Below the pieces are notes generated by a model. That model did not search any database and had not been told where the DNA came from. It saw only the letters and a list, made by a program, of their open reading frames with translations. A program made the translations under genes and the position numbers. Shown here piece by piece: positions 62,523 to 64,000 of a stretch of 64,000 nucleotides of DNA. This DNA is from an uncultured Lachnospiraceae bacterium (GTDB lineage: Bacteria; Bacillota; Clostridia; Lachnospirales; Lachnospiraceae). Within the stretch, counting starts at the first letter, position 1, and each line of letters opens with the position of its first letter. The stretch spans positions 1 to 64,000 of the forward strand of contig CANOEC010000017.1 of assembly GCA_947564735.1 (NCBI GenBank), read 5' to 3'.

Positions 62523-62747
62523 TCATTTTGGGGAAAATATGGCATTAATGCACTTCAGAAACGTTACAATCCTATCCTCTGAATCCAATTCAGCACTTTT
62601 TCCCTTATCCATAGAAAGCAGGATATCTTTTCCTCTCCCCTTAATAAAATACATTTCGCCGGATAGAAGATTATACAGAAGCATCGTGTCCTCATCTTCT
62701 TTTCTAAATCTATATAACTTGATGTTAAATGATGCTACCTCCAGCAT
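62523..62747 (-). CDS. Stand-alone PqqD-like peptide-recognition protein
   Basis: A 74-residue protein: strands LEVASFNIKLYRF, then DTMLLYNLLSGEMYFIKG and ILLSMDKGKS, then a helix IVTFLKCINAIF. Size and the LLYN-x3-SGEMYFI pattern fit PqqD/RRE proteins, which bind the leader of a precursor peptide and present it to the radical SAM enzyme. It overlaps radical SAM protein 1 by 13 bases and precedes protein 2, the arrangement expected for a partner protein. It is short by some 15 residues compared with PqqD, at the C-terminus. Confidence 0.65.
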   Translation of the reverse strand: MLEVASFNIKLYRFRKEDEDTMLLYNLLSGEMYFIKGRGKDILLSMDKGKSAELDSEDRIVTFLKCINAIFSPK

Positions 62748-63739
62748 ACTGTATCCTCCCCAAGATAATCTCCATTAATTATATATGGATTCGCTCTGCA
62801 ACCGCCACCGCATTCATCAAGATGTGAGCAAATCTTACATTTCCCTTTTAACAAATTACGATTTCGAAAGCCATGGAACAATTCACCATTCTTCCATATG
62901 TCTTCAAGTAAACTCTTTCTAACGTTACCCGTAGAGGTTACCATTGCAAAACACGGTGACACATCGCCGTTTGCGAAAATTGTCAATTCAGACACTCCGG
63001 CCGGGCAATTGCCTTTCATTCCATTAATGCGAAAATCCCCACACAGAACCACATAAGGAATATCGATTCCGATTTCAAAGTCTGTATACTTTTTCTGAAT
63101 GTCATCCAATTTATAGACAAATGCTTTTATTTCGTCTGGTTGAAGCGACAAGCTCTTTATATTTTTACCTCGCCCGTCTGGTGATAGTAACGGAAGACAC
63201 CATCTTGACACCCCGAGACTCACCAAAAAATCAGCCATCTTTTCTATTTCTTCAATATTATTATGGGATACACATGTAGATACAGCAACATTAATGCCTC
63301 GCTGACTCATTTTACTAATTGCACTTACAGCTTTGTCAAATGTGCCCTCGCTCTTTCTCCAACTGTCATGCTTTTCTCTTATATGGCTATCAAGACTTAT
63401 TCTAACCGACTGAAACTTCCACAGTTGCTCGTTTACCAACTTATCAGTTATCAGCGTACCATTAGTTGTTACAGACACATTGATACCTTTTTGAAATGCA
63501 TAGTCACATACCTCAAAGAAATCACTGCGAAGAAGTGGCTCCCCACCTGTCATCAATATTGCTTTTACTTTATTATCTGCAAGTTCGTCGATTACTGACT
63601 TACATTCGCTTGTTATCAGTTCATCTTCCCATGCACATCCACTATCCATATTGCAATGCACACACTGTAAATTACATTTATTAGTAATGCTCCAACCCAC
63701 CACATATGGAAATTTTGGATATTTTATCTCTTTATTCAT
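62735..63739 (-). CDS. Radical SAM/SPASM protein 1
   Basis: A 334-residue enzyme. CX3CX2C is CNLQCVHC (about residue 23), GGEP is MTGGEPLLRSD, followed by VTTNGTLITDK and ISLDSHIREKHDSWRKSEG. The SPASM domain has CPAGVSELTIFANGDVSPC and CKICSHLDECGGGCRA with a final Cys in LGEDTVCWR. AGAAAGGG lies about 12 bases ahead of the ATG. It is the most upstream complete gene of the cluster in this window. Confidence 0.9.
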   Translation of the reverse strand: MNKEIKYPKFPYVVGWSITNKCNLQCVHCNMDSGCAWEDELITSECKSVIDELADNKVKAILMTGGEPLLRSDFFEVCDYAFQKGINVSVTTNGTLITDKLVNEQLWKFQSVRISLDSHIREKHDSWRKSEGTFDKAVSAISKMSQRGINVAVSTCVSHNNIEEIEKMADFLVSLGVSRWCLPLLSPDGRGKNIKSLSLQPDEIKAFVYKLDDIQKKYTDFEIGIDIPYVVLCGDFRINGMKGNCPAGVSELTIFANGDVSPCFAMVTSTGNVRKSLLEDIWKNGELFHGFRNRNLLKGKCKICSHLDECGGGCRANPYIINGDYLGEDTVCWR

Positions 63740-63799
63740 CTATTTCGCATACCCTTTCTGAATACTAAATATCACACTCTTTAATAATTGTTCCGACAT
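63740..63799 (-). other. 19-codon mini-ORF ahead of radical SAM protein 1
   Basis: The ATG at 63799 opens MSEQLLKSVIFSIQKGYAK, ending in a TAG that directly abuts the radical SAM ATG. Size and position are those of a small precursor such as PqqA (about 23 residues), but the ribosome binding site is weak (GAAGAAG, far upstream) and the peptide lacks a Cys or paired Glu/Tyr typical of known substrates. Confidence 0.3.
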
Positions 63800-63830
63800 T
63801 TAGTAACAATGCTTCTTCAACTCATATTCC

Positions 63831-64000
63831 TTATAGCGCAAATATCTTTACTAGATTGCGTCCCATTAATATATCAAATGCTTTTATAAGTGTTTCAGAA
63901 TCTGCATTCAATATGGTTTTAGACTTATCCCATACAGTTCCACCTTCGAGTTCAAACCATAACTGTGCCAAAAATCCATGCAAAAATAGTAACTCACCTT
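63831..64000 (-). CDS. C-terminal end of an unknown cluster gene (truncated by window)
   Basis: The minus strand reads an open frame from the window edge to a TAA at 63833-63831: GELLFLHGFLAQLWFELEGG, then TVWDKSKTILNADSETLIKA and a final helix DILMGRNLVKIFAL. The 55 visible residues are not enough to identify a family; the pattern is helical. It is the next upstream member of the cluster. Confidence 0.6.
   Translation of the reverse strand, partial: GELLFLHGFLAQLWFELEGGTVWDKSKTILNADSETLIKAFDILMGRNLVKIFAL

Noticed and set aside
1-64000. CRISPR arrays, rRNA and tRNA genes
   Set aside because: Looked for regular direct repeats and for cloverleaf or rRNA signatures; none were seen.

Overview
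The window looks like a chromosomal segment of a gut-type Clostridia, most probably a member of Lachnospiraceae. The grounds are Firmicutes-style ribosome binding sites (AAGGAGG), an aspS T-box leader, gatCAB transamidation genes, the LL-diaminopimelate aminotransferase route of lysine synthesis, a BceRS-BceAB peptide-resistance module and a glnA-ANTAR pair. No rRNA or tRNA genes and no CRISPR array were seen.

Layout. 0.1-3.7 kb: a hypothetical protein, a GT-B-like protein and an orphan HlyD-type adaptor. 3.7-3.95 kb: a dense block of nested palindromes. 3.9-10.5 kb: a sugar-type ABC importer without its ATPase, consisting of two permeases and two paralogous lipoproteins in which a propeller-like N-terminal half is joined to a family-1 solute-binding half. 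A two-component system (10.7-12.7 kb) is divergent from it. 12.9-13.8 kb: a membrane-protein gene broken by a 120-bp inverted duplication. 13.9-19.6 kb: T-box, aspS, gatC, gatA, gatB, coupling aspartylation to tRNA-dependent amidation. 19.7-25.7 kb: an Rpn-type nuclease, a GNAT pseudogene coupled to an APH(3')-like kinase, azlCD, and a TetR-regulated FtsX/ABC pair. 25.9-31.9 kb: NSS transporter, dapL, dapF, ANTAR regulator, glnA. 32.1-37.4 kb: BceRS-BceAB module with a small membrane protein. 37.4-54.9 kb: nadE, a radical SAM protein, an Lhr-type helicase, hslO, a methyltransferase, a membrane-anchored GH20 hexosaminidase, a COG2426-type membrane protein, hisC, a glycosyltransferase, an acyltransferase and two unknowns.

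At 55.0-56.7 kb a decayed IS3-family element sits next to a fragment of an IS5-like transposase. Beyond it base composition turns clearly AT-rich, and a single-direction cluster begins that runs off the end of the window. It holds three radical SAM/SPASM proteins, a stand-alone PqqD-like protein, a second PqqD-like domain fused to a beta-sandwich N-terminus, a WbuX/WbpG-like PP-loop ATPase, a protein that looks like a cysteine-free relic of a radical SAM/SPASM fold, and a family-2 glycosyltransferase. SPASM enzymes with PqqD-type recognition domains are the usual core of RiPP maturation, so this is the best candidate for an undescribed system. No convincing precursor peptide is visible; two tiny candidate ORFs are noted. 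Identifications were made by eye from translated sequence and motifs, without database searches.
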